From: Cytophagales bacterium
GTDB taxonomy: Bacteria > Bacteroidota > Bacteroidia > Cytophagales > Cyclobacteriaceae
NCBI GenBank assembly: GCA_025358885.1
Contig: JANYHW010000063.1
Location: 1 to 43,191, forward strand
Direction of reading: 5' to 3'
Length of the DNA: 43,191 nt
Both the position numbers and the translations under genes were made by a program. Of the stretch, positions 42,573-43,191 are shown piece by piece. Below the pieces are notes generated by a model. It had not been told where the DNA came from. It saw only the letters and a program-made list of their open reading frames with translations, and made no database searches. Every line of letters begins with the position of its first letter. Position 1 is the stretch's first letter.

Positions 42573-42979
42573 ACGGATTGCTCCGAATCTGTTTTTTTCG
42601 TCGTCTTGTAAAAAATAAGCAGCGCGATTCCTCCAAAAAGTAATCCCAGCACATTCATCATGAAAGTGCGCTCACCAACTCCAGAATAAGAAAGGAGGTA
42701 CCCATTCAACACGCCCAGGGCAACACCAATCAACAATAAGCCCCACATTAAGGGGCCATTCGAGCGTCTGTTGCGCCTCGCATCGGCCTGATTGGCGTCA
42801 AGCCCTCTCTCAATCAATGCCATGCGTTCCTTATTCCTGGCCTCTAGAGTTGCCAGTTGCTTTTTCATGTCCTCTACAATCGAGATTTTTACAGAGATAA
42901 AGCCAATCGCGAGCCCACCTCCTACTGCAATCAAGGCGATGAGCAATCCCATAATTTCTTTGATATCGCTTGTTTCCAT
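42569..42979 (-). CDS. Small membrane protein (DUF6249-like) in the sigma operon
   Basis: A 136-residue protein with three hydrophobic segments: METSDIKEIMGLLIALIAVG near the N-terminus, a second around 77-97 (PLMWGLLLIGVALGVLNGYL) and a third around 106-125 (MNVLGLLFGGIALLIFYKTT). A basic, charged loop lies between the first two (KERMALIERGLDANQADARR). It resembles the DUF6249 proteins that often sit with ECF sigma factors in Bacteroidota; that identification is from memory and should be treated as probable. It overlaps the sigma gene by four bases and is the first gene of the three-gene unit. Confidence 0.75.
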   Translation of the reverse strand: METSDIKEIMGLLIALIAVGGGLAIGFISVKISIVEDMKKQLATLEARNKERMALIERGLDANQADARRNRRSNGPLMWGLLLIGVALGVLNGYLLSYSGVGERTFMMNVLGLLFGGIALLIFYKTTKKTDSEQSV

Positions 42980-43110
42980 TGGATGTTTATTTAGATCATC
43001 AATTCATTTTGTCTATGGGACTCATATAGAGCCCTGTTGGTAACGGATTGAGAAGAGAAAAGATTAAGTGGAATGGATTTGGAGCCGTCCGGGTAATCAT
43101 CGCCAGACGG

Positions 43111-43191
43111 CTACTTGTATTTTTCAATGAACTGCCTTACTGCGCTCGTGAAAATAGTTGGCTCCTCGTAGAACCCGACGTGACCCGAATT
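43111..43191 (-). CDS. Alpha/beta hydrolase (partial, C-terminus only)
   Basis: The last 26 codons and the stop of a leftward gene that enters from the right edge. The sequence NSGHVGFYEEPTIFTSAVRQ followed by FIEKYK is the typical end of an alpha/beta hydrolase: SGHVGFYEEP carries the catalytic histidine, followed by the final helix. The substrate class cannot be told. The gene lies 131 bases upstream of the three-gene sigma unit. Confidence 0.8.
   Translation of the reverse strand, partial: NSGHVGFYEEPTIFTSAVRQFIEKYK

Noticed and set aside
43083-43112. Inverted repeat AGCCGTC...GACGGCT at the end of the hydrolase gene
   Set aside because: A 7-base stem with a long loop and no T-run on the minus strand; too weak to call a terminator.

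Overview
The window looks like a chromosomal stretch from a Bacteroidota bacterium, most likely the order Cytophagales (inference). The protein families point that way: a GldA-like ABC ATPase, a DUF4369/thioredoxin-like exported protein, DUF2911 and DUF2807 (GIN) proteins, an SPFH protein paired with a very small Arc-type protein, many 800-residue FtsX-type permeases without an ATPase, and a 7TM-DISM protein. So do promoters of the Bacteroidota form TTTG-N20-TAnnTTTG. No rRNA, tRNA, CRISPR array, transposase or prophage gene was seen.

Layout. 1-6.4 kb: end of a GldA-like ATPase gene, an exported thioredoxin-like protein, a small unknown protein, a trans-polyprenyl diphosphate synthase, then a co-directional ion-handling run (MscS channel, CorA, Ca/Na antiporter) closed by a strong terminator. 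6.4-9.4 kb: a coiled-coil lipoprotein and a Kup potassium transporter. 9.5-25.1 kb plus 35.0-37.5 kb: seven FtsX/MacB-type permease loci. Five are intact, one carries a frameshift, and one is reduced to its last ~100 codons. They are interspersed with a 7TM-DISM protein lacking an output domain and a DUF2911-TPR protein. 25.2-29.2 kb: four exported proteins (GIN domain, unknown, SnoaL/NTF2-like, and a squalene-cyclase-like alpha/alpha-barrel protein without the cyclase acid motif). 29.3-34.8 kb: a 55-residue ribbon-helix-helix protein and SPFH protein with a palindromic upstream site, a DoxX-like protein, a gamma-glutamyltransferase homologue lacking most canonical active-site residues, a DUF3089 lipoprotein and a TPR protein. 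37.5-43.2 kb: an exported coiled-coil membrane protein, a glutamine cyclotransferase-like lipoprotein, a 0.5-kb gap with a terminator and promoters, a small exported protein, an unknown two-gene unit behind a promoter with two operator-like palindromes, then a leftward group of SRAP protein, putative anti-sigma, ECF sigma factor, small membrane protein and the end of an alpha/beta hydrolase gene.

How it fits together. Most of the window is envelope biology: ion transport, exported and lipid-anchored proteins, and a duplicated permease family that appears to be under active turnover. The best candidates for something undescribed are the orphan permease array, the operator-controlled unknown gene pair at 40.1-40.8 kb, the active-site-altered gamma-glutamyltransferase homologue, and the exported cyclase-fold protein. 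All functional assignments come from reading the sequence by eye; no database search was run.
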